Part shown: in pieces, positions 36,685 through 48,600 of the stretch
Layout: each line of letters begins with the position of its first letter
Position numbering within the stretch: the first letter of the stretch is position 1
Assembly (NCBI GenBank): GCA_026413225.1
Contig: CM048553.1
Span: 129,522,190 to 129,586,189 of the forward strand
Source of the DNA: Otis tarda
Lineage: Eukaryota; Chordata; Aves; Otidiformes; Otididae
Reading direction: 5' to 3'
DNA: 64,000 bases
Position numbers and translations under genes: made by a program
The notes under the pieces: generated by a model
Told to the model about the DNA's origin: nothing
The model's input: the letters and a program-made list of their open reading frames with translations, nothing else
Database searches by the model: none

Positions 36685-36800
36685 TACAAATGTGAAGCTG
36701 AGGTACAATGCAGCTACTTTAAGGTCACACAGAAAGTCCATGGCAAATCAAGGAGCTGGATCCAAATCTTTCATGTCCTGCACAGCCCCCTACATCTGGA
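36685..36800 (-). repeat. MIR SINE fragment, minus strand
   Basis: The + strand text AAGCTGAGGTACAATG, then AAGGTCACACAGAAAGT, GGCAAATCAAGGAGCTGG and ATCCAAATCTTTCATGTCC, follows the order of the reverse complement of the MIR consensus (GAAACTGAGGCACAGAG ... AAGGTCACACAGCTAGTAAGTGGCAGAGCYGGGATTCGAACCC). The B-box part has decayed. MIR elements are old amniote tRNA-derived SINEs; this one is inert. Confidence 0.75.
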
Positions 36801-39184
36801 CGATCTTTTCTTTCTGTGGAAATCAGGTTGTACATATTTTAGACTTAAGGCAGGCAGAGTTTATCCTCCCTTACCGTTACTAATTAAATAATGTTCTCAT
36901 TTAATAATGCTGGCAGAGATTTTCAAGCTTACAAGCCTAAGGGCTTGTTTCTATTCCTTTTAACGGGAAATAAACTGTTTTAGCCAATATATTGGGGGTG
37001 TATCTGTGTGATGGTGTACATGTCGGTTGATCCCAGAGTCTTTTGATATGTTTAGTTCAGTGTTATTTTTTAAAAGAAAATTTATAGATTACACTATATT
37101 TATGGAATTTAACTGCTACTTATCATAGTAACCATTTGCCTTTGATCAGATTTCTACAGTGTAGCTTGAAAAGTGATGAATATTTAATATAAAGTCAATA
37201 AAAAAGACTTTGTGGGTGGGAAAACAAAAAGAAATGCTAAAAGCAGAGATAAAAGAGTAAGAAAGTCTTCAGATGCATCCAGATTTTGTGTTAGATGTTT
37301 ATCCACAGTCATTGATTCCATCCTGGTCTTTTGGCTTGAAAATTCCTTTTGTTCGGTAAGCAGGTGTGAGATACTGCAACCTGCCTACACTTTCAGTATA
37401 CTTTGGACAAGCTGAATTTATAATCGGTGCAGTCAACTTCCTCCAGATTCTGACATGGGTTGCAGGGCAGAAATTCCTAAGCTAATTCCATCTGGTCTAC
37501 CCCAGGACTGTCAGCTGTGTCACCCTTTAGTGCTACCCTCCTATCAGTTCATCTTGATAGGAGGCAAGATTTATTAATTTGGATGCAGGGCCATGCTGAC
37601 AGCCTCAGTGTTGCTGTGCATTGTGGATGGATCAGCATGTTCTGTGATACTTGATTTCAGCACGAGATTCCATTGTATCAGATCTGCGTCTTCCAAATTT
37701 TTTTTTGTTTAACATGTTGTAAAAGAGAAGAAACAAAGTTTACTGCAGTTGGAGAAGGGAAGGTCTAAGGCTGTTGCACATTGAATAAAGACAACAATTT
37801 TGACATTCAGAACAGTAAATACTTTGTCAGACCTATCCTGCAACTGCTGTCTGGGTGGGACGTTTGTTTCCTTTCCCCTGTGACTCACGATCACAATTAA
37901 TCTTCATTACAGTAGTGCTGCAGCAGCCAGTAGAGAATCACCGTGTGCACCACACTGATCTTGGAGAGCTTATAGGCTGAGTAGGTGATGGGCAGGAGGG
38001 AGGAAAATCATGTGGGTGCAGCAAATGGAGCTGAGCTGGGACATGCTTCAAGAGTTGGTGGTGTTAGACCACGCCTGCTGATCTTCTGGAGGTTCAGTAG
38101 CTCCTGATGTTTTCTCAGACAATATGTATAAATCTTCTGTGAAGATTTCCTTAGTTTTCTCTTCACCTTGTTCCAGTTTCTCGCTCTTGCATGGCTCAGA
38201 AAAAGGGTAAGCTGGGCATCCTGAAAAACAGAATCGATGCAGTAGGTAAGCTTGGATAGAGTCTTCACCTAACATTGCATGTAGTCATTTCTCTATATCA
38301 CTAACAAGTGAACTGCAGACACTATAGAAATTGTTTTCAAACAAAAAGTAGGGAAAATATGGCAGGTGAAGAAGCACGCAAAATCAGGGTGCTCATCCAC
38401 TAGAGAGAAAGTAAAAAAAAAACCAAAAACCTCTCTTCTTAATTAAAAATAGGATGAAGATCAACAAAAAAAACCAGTGGTCTCAAAGTCCTAATTAAGC
38501 CAGATATGTAAAACCAGACAGATCAATATATATTAAGGTGCTGTGTAAATCATATAACTCTGAAAAATAAGGCAAATGGAGTGAAATGCCTAGTTTTATT
38601 TGAGGATATTAGCCAAATGAGTGTTTCAGAGCCTTGATGGAAGGAAACCCATCAACCTGTAATTTCAAGCTCCAAAGTAAGTATGAATGGCAGAATAAGT
38701 CCCACCATTGGAGGAAAGCTCCTATGCATTAAGACTGAAGAGTTCACACTATCAGGAGGAACCCAGAATCCCAGATACAAACAGAAAGAATGAAATCCTA
38801 CAGCTGCACTGCCTGCTGCTTTGTCTGGGTGAGGACAGGGATTGTGAGAAGCTGAAGGAAAACAAAGAGGTTGCAAAGGCAAAAAACACATGGTAAGGCA
38901 CGATATAAAGAGCAAATATTTAGAACCCATAAATGTGTATTTCAAAATATCACTGTAGAAAATCTATTAAAAATAAGCATATTGTTTGGAAATTTGTCAT
39001 CATTGAAAATAAAAAATAAAAAGGACCTACTTGGAAATAAAAAGGACCTACTTCATTTCAAGATAAAAGATACCACAAAGCTGAGGACATTTTCTAGAAT
39101 CAACTTTAAAGGAGCAAATATGGCAGGGGAAAAAAAAAAGGAGCAATTATATTAGCACTTATTAAAAAAATTAATCCTACAAGC
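36801..39184 (+). other. KCNB2: KCNB2 intron 2, 36.8-39.2 kb
   Basis: No gene is recognised. The stretch contains a 21-bp-period duplication at 39014-39053 and A-runs, and its short frames look like chance. Confidence 0.6.
39014..39053 (+). repeat. Two-copy tandem duplication, 21-bp period
   Basis: AAATAAAAAGGACCTACTT occurs at 39014-39032 and again, identical, at 39035-39053. The lack of divergence suggests a recent replication-slippage duplication. Confidence 0.9.
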
Positions 39185-39600
39185 TGTCTTGGTAAAACAG
39201 CTAATCAAAGAGCTTTATTGCAAATAAATAAGCCTTCAGGAGGTGGAACTCAGGTCCAAACAACGAATACAGAGAGCATGAGGACAGGGAAAGATCCATC
39301 GAAGGCAGCGAGACTGGTTTAACCTCCAGCTCTGCAAGTCCCCAGCCATGGGTTGCTGAGGCTGGGAGTACGTACCCAGGAAAATCTCCCCCCAAGCTCT
39401 TCCCTTTTATACTCTTTCCCTAGCACTGGGCACTTTCAGATGTCGTAAAGAACTCAGTGAGCCGTTGCTCTGCCCTGGCACTGGCGTTTTTGCTGATACT
39501 CTTACAGGAAAGCTCATCCTCCTTTTCACGCACCACCGCTACAGCGTGCTAGGAGTTTTCTGAGCAAGAGGGCATTGCTGAGCGTGTTTGGGATATTTCA
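39185..39600 (-). mobile_element. Probable second solo LTR, minus strand (far edge uncertain)
   Basis: On the minus strand a clear TATA box (GTATAAAAGG, 39403-39412) is followed about 190 bp later by AATAAAGCTC (AATAAA at 39214-39219) and a short U5-like tail ending ...CCAAGACA, so that the + strand begins TGTCTTGG at 39185. Promoter, R-like segment and polyadenylation signal in this order and spacing are diagnostic of a retroviral LTR. The U3 edge, somewhere beyond about 39480, is not defined, and I could not find a target duplication. No internal retroviral sequence is seen. Confidence 0.55.
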
Positions 39601-42600
39601 AGGTCAAATGGCCCCTGAGCTGAGTTTTTTGTTTGTTTGCTTTTTTTCTGGTTAACAGTGCTATTTCGGTTGCTTGAGTTTGTTTATTCAAGCTGTGTCC
39701 TTGTGCTGTTTGTATCCAAACAGTTGATCCAACAACACGCGACTGCTGGGGCTTTTTGTCCTGAAGGGGAAGCGGTTCCCCTGCGTGGCTTGGAGGTGAA
39801 GTTAATTAGCAGGAACGTGGTCATAAAAAGACCCCCAAGGGAAATGTCGAGAAAAATGCACTGTCCTCCCCCAGGTCACAGCAGCTCCCCTTGTTACGAG
39901 GCCAGAGACACAGCACAGCTGGGGCCCGTTCCCAGCAACGCAGAGGACAGCGCTCCCTGACAGCTGGTTAGCATCTCTGCTACAGCCTTGGATCTGCACA
40001 AGATAATATGGTTTTTCTTTGGTGAAGGCAGGTTTTGATTTTTGGAGTCTGTTGGTTTTCTTTTTTCTTTCTTTTTTTTTTTTTTTAGTGACTTGAAAGG
40101 ATTTAGCTTTCTCTCTTAGATTTCTCAGGGTCATGAAATGTTAGCATTGAGAAACAAAAGAGAACACTTTTTCTTTTGAATGCTAGTTTGAATCATTGAC
40201 AAGTAGCAAAGAAATAAGCCCCCATTAATCACAGCAGTCCTTATGGAAAGCAGATATTGAGCAGGCACATGTTAGGGAGTGTCTTATGTCAGGTCTGCTT
40301 TCGGGCAAGGCTGATGTGGAAGCCTTCCTTGTGGTACTGGGCGGTAGTGCTCATTCTGCCCCACGGATGCTGATTTCATTAGGGGTTAGCTAAAACCCGA
40401 GATTCATTTGGGAGGCAATTATCCCTTTGCTTCCATCCCTGCAGTTTCTCAGACAGATGTGTGACTGTAGAAAAGCTGACAACCGTAGAGAATAAGTTCA
40501 AGACTAGAGAGAATATTACAGTCCAGTAATTTCCCCCCTCACTCCCTATAGCAGGAGGTAAACCCTGCATTTTTCAAAATGGTTTAATCAATAAAATTTG
40601 TAATTTTTTTTTTTGTAGTGGATTTAGACTAGAATAAATTCTGTAAGTACAAATACAGCAATGATTGAAAGTGCAGCTCATTTTTTTTTTTTTTTGTATC
40701 TGGACTCTTATGTTTCAAATTTTCTTTCCTGCTACTGATTTCATAAAAATTCCATTCCAGGCATCTAGAAATACTGAGATATGGCAGTTGTTAGAGGACT
40801 TCATTATATACTCAGCTAGTGAAGCAAAGGCAGTATGTGATTAGGAAATCTGCTAAAGAAAAATAATCTCTTAGTTATTTGTCCTTTAGAATCAAATGTC
40901 TTTGGAGCAAATTTTATCCCTGTGTAGAGATTTTTAGAAGGGTTAGTAAGACAATATTTATTACCCAGTAGACTTAAGTATTTTAGTGCAATGAAATGAA
41001 ACCGAAGTCAAGGTATCAATCTAAAACATAAAAGAAAAGGGTTTTTTCTGTACCTTAGGGAATTTAAGAACTGTCACTTGACCTAATGTGTGGTGGTTTG
41101 GTTTCTCTAACAATAGGAAATAGGTTGATCTGTGTGAGGTAAAATGGCACGGTGTCTGGCTCTTTAGTCTAGCGACTTGTGCAAATAAAAGGAGAATCAA
41201 AAGAACAGTTCAAGTGTCAGCAGGTGATGCGATAGTGAGTAATCCAATTCACCAATATTTTACAATCTCACAGTGCCTAAAGACATTATATAATGCCAGA
41301 AAAACCCTCAATGAGATCTTATATATGTAATTTCAGGAGGCAGAAGAGCTATAGAAGGCATGAGAGGTTTCCTACAGCGAGCCCTTAAGCAGAGCAGTAA
41401 CAGGATCTCAGTTCTGCAGTGGTGCTGCTGGGGTGGGTGACCCAGACCAGCATTGCACTGGTGGCCCCCAGAGCCCCAGTCCAGGAGAGAAGCCACAGCC
41501 CTGCCCTGACGTGACCTGTGTGTTCCTATCAGGTTCACTTTTGAAACCATGGATTCTGTCTTTTTATACATATTTATACATATGTTCGTGCTTATGTGTA
41601 TGTATATGCATATATTCAGGTATCATCCTTGTCAGCAGTGTCCAGCAGTTTCCTTTCTCTCCAAGAAGAGAAAACATAAGCAGTTCCTTCAGAAATGTTT
41701 TTGACAGGGTGTCCCACTTTGTAATATTTTTGCCTTAAGTGCTTGGTATCTGAACTCCTGTTAATCCAGTTTTTTCAGTTCCTTCTGAAATAGCAGTCTG
41801 TAGAAGGAGTGTTTCTTCCAAGGTTTGTTTTTTGACTTGTAAAAAATTGTGAAGAGTGGAAGAGGACGAGGTGGACCATCTAAACTCATCCATAACTGTT
41901 TTACATTAGTTGAATTTTACTTAGGTGTCTAAATCATTTAGGTACTGAGCTTTAATTTTGAGGTGTTCCATGTATTTTTGAAATGTCGGCTTGGTTGGAT
42001 TACTTGGCAGGATTACTAAATACAAAGTCTGTGGCAGCCTTAAGACTGAATTTAGCCCTCCTTTATGTCTGCAGGAGCCTGTCTCCTGGTCCTGCTGCGA
42101 GAGAGCCAAGGATCCATCCCTTCTTCCTCCAGCACCCAGACTGAGGTGTCTGAGTCAGGAGTCTGGTTGTCTGCAGGTCCATCCATAGCCAGGGAAAACA
42201 GGAGCTCAGCAGGGCTGAGCGCAGCCTTAGGTAACTTGCCCTTCTCCGCTGTCTGCAGAAGGAGCACGAGGCTCAGGTAGGGTGCCTTGGTTCAGTGGTG
42301 TGGACCTTGGGCAGAGCACCTGCATGGCACGGATAAGGATTTGCCAACTTGTCTTCCAGTACTGCATCACCAAATGCAGCTCTCAAAAGCTTAACAACAG
42401 CATGCCTGACTTCGCCAGAGGTAGGAGAAAGGGAAGACAGCCAGTTTTGATGTCCTGCTTCGCATTCACTGTGTTGTTTCAAGACACCTCTCAATTTTCT
42501 CATCTTGTGAGGCAACAAGGTCAGTTGTCTGCACAGTGTCTCCCGTCCTCTTCTGTTTGGATGGAAGCTGCAGCTTTTCCAAAATACTGATAGGAAAGAG

Positions 42601-45600
42601 CTGGATTTGGCACAAAGCTTTGAGGGTTCTTTGCAAACAGCATCTTCAATTTGTGCTGAAGTAAGTGGGAGTTAAATCTGTTTCAGTGGATATCCATCAT
42701 CTAATGGGCTACAATGTCTTACTTAAGTGCACAGCAGCAAACAAAGTGTGTTACACAGAAATTTAGCCAAGTATTGAAAGACAGCAAAAGAAATAATTAT
42801 GCTTTGGTTTTTTTTTAATTTTAAACAGTCCTTAGCTTCTGAAGAAAAAGTTTGTAGCTAATCACACAAAGGCATGCTCCTTCTGAAGAGCTGCTTTGTT
42901 GCGTTATACCAACAAAGCAGTAAATTTGGTGACACGCATACAACATACCACTTCTTAGAAACTGTCATAGTCGGTCTGCTTGAAACCATGACAGTCAATG
43001 TTAAAATTCATGTCTACAGATTAAATAGGGAATACCTTGTTCTTTTCATCACATTATGTTACTTGTGGGTTATATTTTGTGCATATTAGTTGATCTGAAC
43101 TTAAGCATGTATCTCACTGCAAGTCATCTCTTAAAATTCAGCATTTGAGTATCATGATTGGTTTGGTGAAACAGAGATGAGATACAACACTTTTTTTATC
43201 TGATGATCCATCTCCTGTAAAATAAGCAAACAGTGAACCATCTTTTTTCTATGTCCTCAAAATCTCACTCGGATCAGACTCAGTTCTGTTGATAATTTCA
43301 TATAGATGTGATAGATTTTGTAATTCTTCTGCTTTTAAGATAAAAACATTTCACATTTCAAACAACTAAGTCAAAACATGCTGAATTCTTCTAAACAGGA
43401 GAATAGTGCTGTTAAATTGTCTTCTTTAGAGGCACAGAAACAGAAAATAAGTCAAAAAGTTTTGTCACACTATTAGGTAAATTAGAACAGATACAAAGAC
43501 ATTGTGACAATGTGATAATGTGTGTGTATTATGCCTAAGGGAAAAAGTGGTGAAATGCATCTTCATACATATGAATGGTCTCTAATAAGACTGGTGACAT
43601 TACAGTCTGGTCATTTTTGCAGGGCTTCATTTGTATCAGGACTGTAACACCCAAGCTTCGTGTTGTGTGATCAACTTAGGAAATTAATCTGCCCTACCCA
43701 GAAGTAGCTAGTAGGGTATTTTTGTGGATTAAAGCACGGATTGGCAATGGAAATGAAGAAGATTCTATTTTGTAAACAGAAAATACTACTCAAGAGTTAC
43801 ATCGCACACACACCACGTAAGCAGCACACCTGCACAGCATTGTTGCCGATTACGGCTGTTCTTGAAGCTCCTTGTCACAGTTGCTGCAGCATTTTAAATA
43901 GTTTGAGAGGACAGCCAGGTCCTCTGTCCCCTCAGGTGGTTGACTTTGATTCAGTGACACAGAATTCTGAAGTTAGAATGCCATATTTAGTTGATTGGCC
44001 GGGGGGGGGGCATCAGTTTTGTTTTGTCTGGGTGTCTCACAAGCAGTTGCCACATTGTTGGGAAGGGAGCAGAAGCTTTTGGCTTTGGCCATCTGAGAGC
44101 TTGCTGACAGGAATAACAAGGTAGCTCAGAGCCTGCTGAAATGCTGGTGGGATAGTCAGCAAATCACTTTTGGCTGCTTCAAGCTGAAGCCAAGTGTTTC
44201 ATATTTACATCATATTCATCTGTGGAGAATTAATCTGGTACTCCAGAAGGGTGGAAACTGCTTAAGAATCTGTTACATTGGGTCCCAAACTGCCAATACT
44301 GTGGATGTCACGCTTCCAGGAATAAAAGCATATGTGCTCATTTTTAATTCAGAGTCTCTAAATATGTCTTCTGCTGTGAGAATAATTTGCTAGTCTGCAT
44401 AAACTTTTCTATTACTGTTTCTGTTGAGCAACATAGGGACAGACAGTGTTCTGTATTTTTCTCAAGTGAATCACATTGCTGTAACTTTATTTTATTAGCC
44501 AGGAGATAGTTCGGATCAGATGTGTTCTCAGCACTTAACACGTGCTGTATATTGAACTGGCAGTATAAGGCATACGGAAGAAACGGTTCTACTCCAGCTA
44601 GAAAATCTTGGTCTTCTTCTCATGTTGACATCTAACCTGACGAAAAAAAAAAACTGTGCTAAGAGAAATGGCAGAACCATGGCCAAAGAGCAAAGGACAT
44701 TTGACAGGAGGGAAGAATGGCAATTGGTTTAACACCAGAAGAATCTCAGAAATTTTATCTAATTCTGGACAAAACTTACAAATTACTACATTTCACAAGT
44801 TGTCATATTCACCACTCTTCTGACTAGATAAGGACTGGCCACTGAACTCAGGCGTGTTGTTCTGACCTTGCAGCAGGCCCCCAGTCAAAGATGGATCCAA
44901 GGCACCAAATCACTGACTCAGCCAAATGCTCTTCATTGTGGACTAACGTTTCTGTTATGGCTGAAAACAGTTAAACTACATTCTTACTTGGACAGAAATG
45001 GAGCAAATTCGAGTCCAGACTGTTAAATGGGAGGAAATGAGAACTTTTTGCCAAGGTTTTGTGCAGTAAAAACTAATTAGCCCTGCAGGGCTTGCCTTGT
45101 TAATTGTACTGAAAAGCCATTTCTGTGAGCATATACACACATATTTACTCATGTGCAAACAGGCACACACATGTCTGTGCATATGTGCAGAAATTATGCA
45201 CAATTGTTATCTTGCCTATTTAGTTAATAATTCCATGGAAAAACAAAGGAACCGCTGTACCTGGTCGACTCTTGCTTTATATTGACTGAAAGATAATGGA
45301 GAAATAACCTAGGATAAGGAGAAACTAGGGCTTTACTAATCCAAAATTGGCCTCATCATGGACTCTTGCTGTATTTTGACTTTTAGATGAATGGTTTCTA
45401 TTATATGCTCTGTGGGATAATAGTTGCTTTTCCTTTTGTAAGATGTGATCCAGCCTCTCAGGAATTTCTGAAAACTTTCTAACATCCATAAAACACTCTC
45501 TGAAGAATTTAGCACAGAAGTTTGAGCAAATGAAAAGAGCAGGTAGTTTTTGATAGGCTCATTAGTTACTCTTAAGGCTATTCAAGGGATGTCTTCATCA

Positions 45601-48600
45601 TCATGGATTTGTGTCACAATCTAAACCACAATTCTTATCTGGAGCATGGGACATTAGATTTACAGATAGACATATCGGGTGAGTGAGACAGTACTTTAAT
45701 TTTTCAGGTTGATGGGAAATAGGCATCTGAAGGAAATGACAATATTTTCCAGTACACTTTAATACTGCCTTGCAGATATTTTTATAACATGAGCTCACAG
45801 TAAGAACTCAGTTCTGGAAAGACATGGTGTAGCTGAGTGCAGTGAGGTAGGATCCAAATGAATAACACTGACGATGGGTTTGGATTGGGTATTTACGTCC
45901 TGCTTCTCTGAATTTACAATGTATTGTAGGAAGTAGAGGCAGTACACAATATGCTGTGATACGCAAAGCTGCCATAAAAATACAGGTCTGAGGGCTGGCA
46001 CTGAAAATTGTCATTGTCTGACAAATCCGCATGACTGATTTACTGAAAACTGGTGTCACACCTTTACTGAGAGCTGGTGTTGCCTCCCCCCCTCTTACTG
46101 TGTGCTGGTGGTAGACTGCAAAGGCTCTGGGCTCTGAGCTTGCTTTAAAAAATGTTGTCAACACAGCGAAGAAGAAGTTGTCAACAGAAGCTCAGGAAAA
46201 TCAGAAAATCTATCAGGAGTTGTTAACACCTAGCAGTGTTTTGTTATCAATTAAGTAGCTGGCCGTCTGAAGGTATGAGTAGCAGGAGCTGAATGAGCTC
46301 CCACTCAGAGCTGCAGCCTGCAATGTAAACTGGAGTGCCGGGGCTTACCACCCCAGCGTGTCTCTGAGCCCATCAGTGACGTCTGATAAGCATGGTCACA
46401 CGTCTGTGTCAGCTAATACTATTACAAGACTCTGGAGTGGTTAAACGGCAGGCTGGCAGACACATTAAAGACCCATATGGTACACTTGGTTACTTGTCCT
46501 TCCTCTCCACTCCATTTTCACTTTCCAGCACCTATACTTTAAATTCATAACAAAAGGAGTGAAATGCTAAGACCTGAATTTCTGAGGCTGTCGCGTTTAT
46601 TCCGAATAGTCATCATCCTTTCCCTGTGTATGCGGAGATTATAGGTTTAAACTCCCACACCGTTCCTAGGATAATGACATAAACTCAAAGCGTAAGTGTG
46701 GACTATCTAATTTTAGTCAGGTGGCAGTAAATTTTCCTGCATAAATGCAGAATGTCATTTTTCTTTGAGGACAGAACAAAACAACTAAATATACTACTCA
46801 CATTAACTTCTTTGTTGATGCAGATCATCAGCTGCTACTTAAAGAAGTTTTCATTTTCTTTATCTTCAGTTTCTCTTCACAAGTTCGAATTGGAGGTTAC
46901 AGATTATACATCCAGAGAAAATATACTTCCAAGCAAAAGGGTTGAAAAAATTATTTCCTGCATTTTTACCCCTGTCCCATTCAGTTTTGATCACGTATTC
47001 TGAAATAATACTTGGGCAACAGTAGAGCATTGACTTTGCTACCACCTTAATGTATATATTTATTCCTATTAATTTTTCTTCACTTGAGATGGAGGAACAA
47101 AGGAGGATGGGGATGCAATAACAGCTCTCAGCAGATCCTGCTGTAATCGCCTTCCCGTTCCAATGACAAAAGAAGTGACTGTCTAAACAAGACAGACACA
47201 TTTTTATTCATTACAGCAAATTTCATCCCAGGTGTAAGCATACAAAACTATCAAGAATTATGCCTGAGAAATATGTGTACCTGCACTGCTTGGGCTCAGC
47301 TTCTGTGCGTTATTATGTTGTATTGCCTTGGAGTAATTTTACAAATGTGAGGCCATAATAAAAGTGATAGCCTGCCAGCTGCACTTGTACCTCACAGCAT
47401 TGACATCTGTGAACTGCTCACAGAACAGAGTGAGAAAGAAGTAAAATCTGATCCTTTCTGTATATCAGAACAAAAAAAAAGGTTTAAACAGATTGTGTAA
47501 TTATCTTTGAAAGTGGATTCTTTACTAGTCCAACTGAAGGATTATGATATATTTTAGAGAGATTTTGGGGTACAGTGAATATCTGACAGATAAGGTGATT
47601 TCCTTGCTGAATTAAGCTGAGCAGAGGACTCAGAAGACATGAACACTGTAAGTGGCTGTAATCTGCTTTGATGGGTTTAGAAAGTCAACAGACAAAAATA
47701 ATACAAGAGGTCATTAAACAGCAGTGTGCAAGGTTTGGTGTCATCAAGTTGTCTGAAGCCATGTGCTGGATGTCCTGAAGTATTCACTGAACCTAGGTCA
47801 TGAAACCCAAGGCAGGACATTGACAACAGAGTAAAGCTTGTAGGATCTACGTGGAGAGGCTTAGACACACTATGAGATTATGTTTGTCAGTTAAAAGAGC
47901 AATGTCAAAGCCCACACAGGTATAATTAAACATTCTGAAGCCATATAGTAATTTCACAGACTCTCAAAATCTAAGACTGAATACTGAGTTGGCTGCTTTA
48001 TCCTACTGAATAGTTTTAAGATGATTCCAGAATACCTTGAAAGTCTGTACTTGAAACTGAGCTGGAAACTTTCTTGGAAAAGAAATTTTCTGCAGATCTT
48101 TATCCTATCAGTGGTTTCAAATGTGTAACGTAAATACAGATAGAATATCACAAAGAACATCTGATTTTGGTCATGATAATCAGATGAATTATTACATTTT
48201 CTCCTGTGGATAAATGTCTCAAGATAAATGGAGGATGATTTGGTTCTGAATTTGTCAGCTATGATCTAAGATTTCTAGGAAGATGTCTTTAACGTACATT
48301 TTGACACAGGCTCTGTGTAGGGAAGGCATAGCCTTCGCTTCTTCACTATTTCAAGTCACAGAACAAACGGCAATCACCGGATGAGTGATGTTCAGAAGGA
48401 GACTTCCCATGAGCCAACATCTCTCTATGGCATACAGACCATCCATTTGAGGGGCTTGGGAAAGCTGCCAGCTCAGCAGAAGTTTCAGGTTTCTCCTCCA
48501 GGGTTATATATTTATAAAACAGGACATGTTAAGATCACAAGAAAATGCAGTTCTTCATACAAAGATGATGCATAGCTTTCCCCTGTGTTACAGAAGCGTG

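Noticed and set aside
43741-44124. 127-codon + strand open frame
   Set aside because: No recognisable domain. It runs across a G10 homopolymer that sets the frame, and no splice signals bound it.
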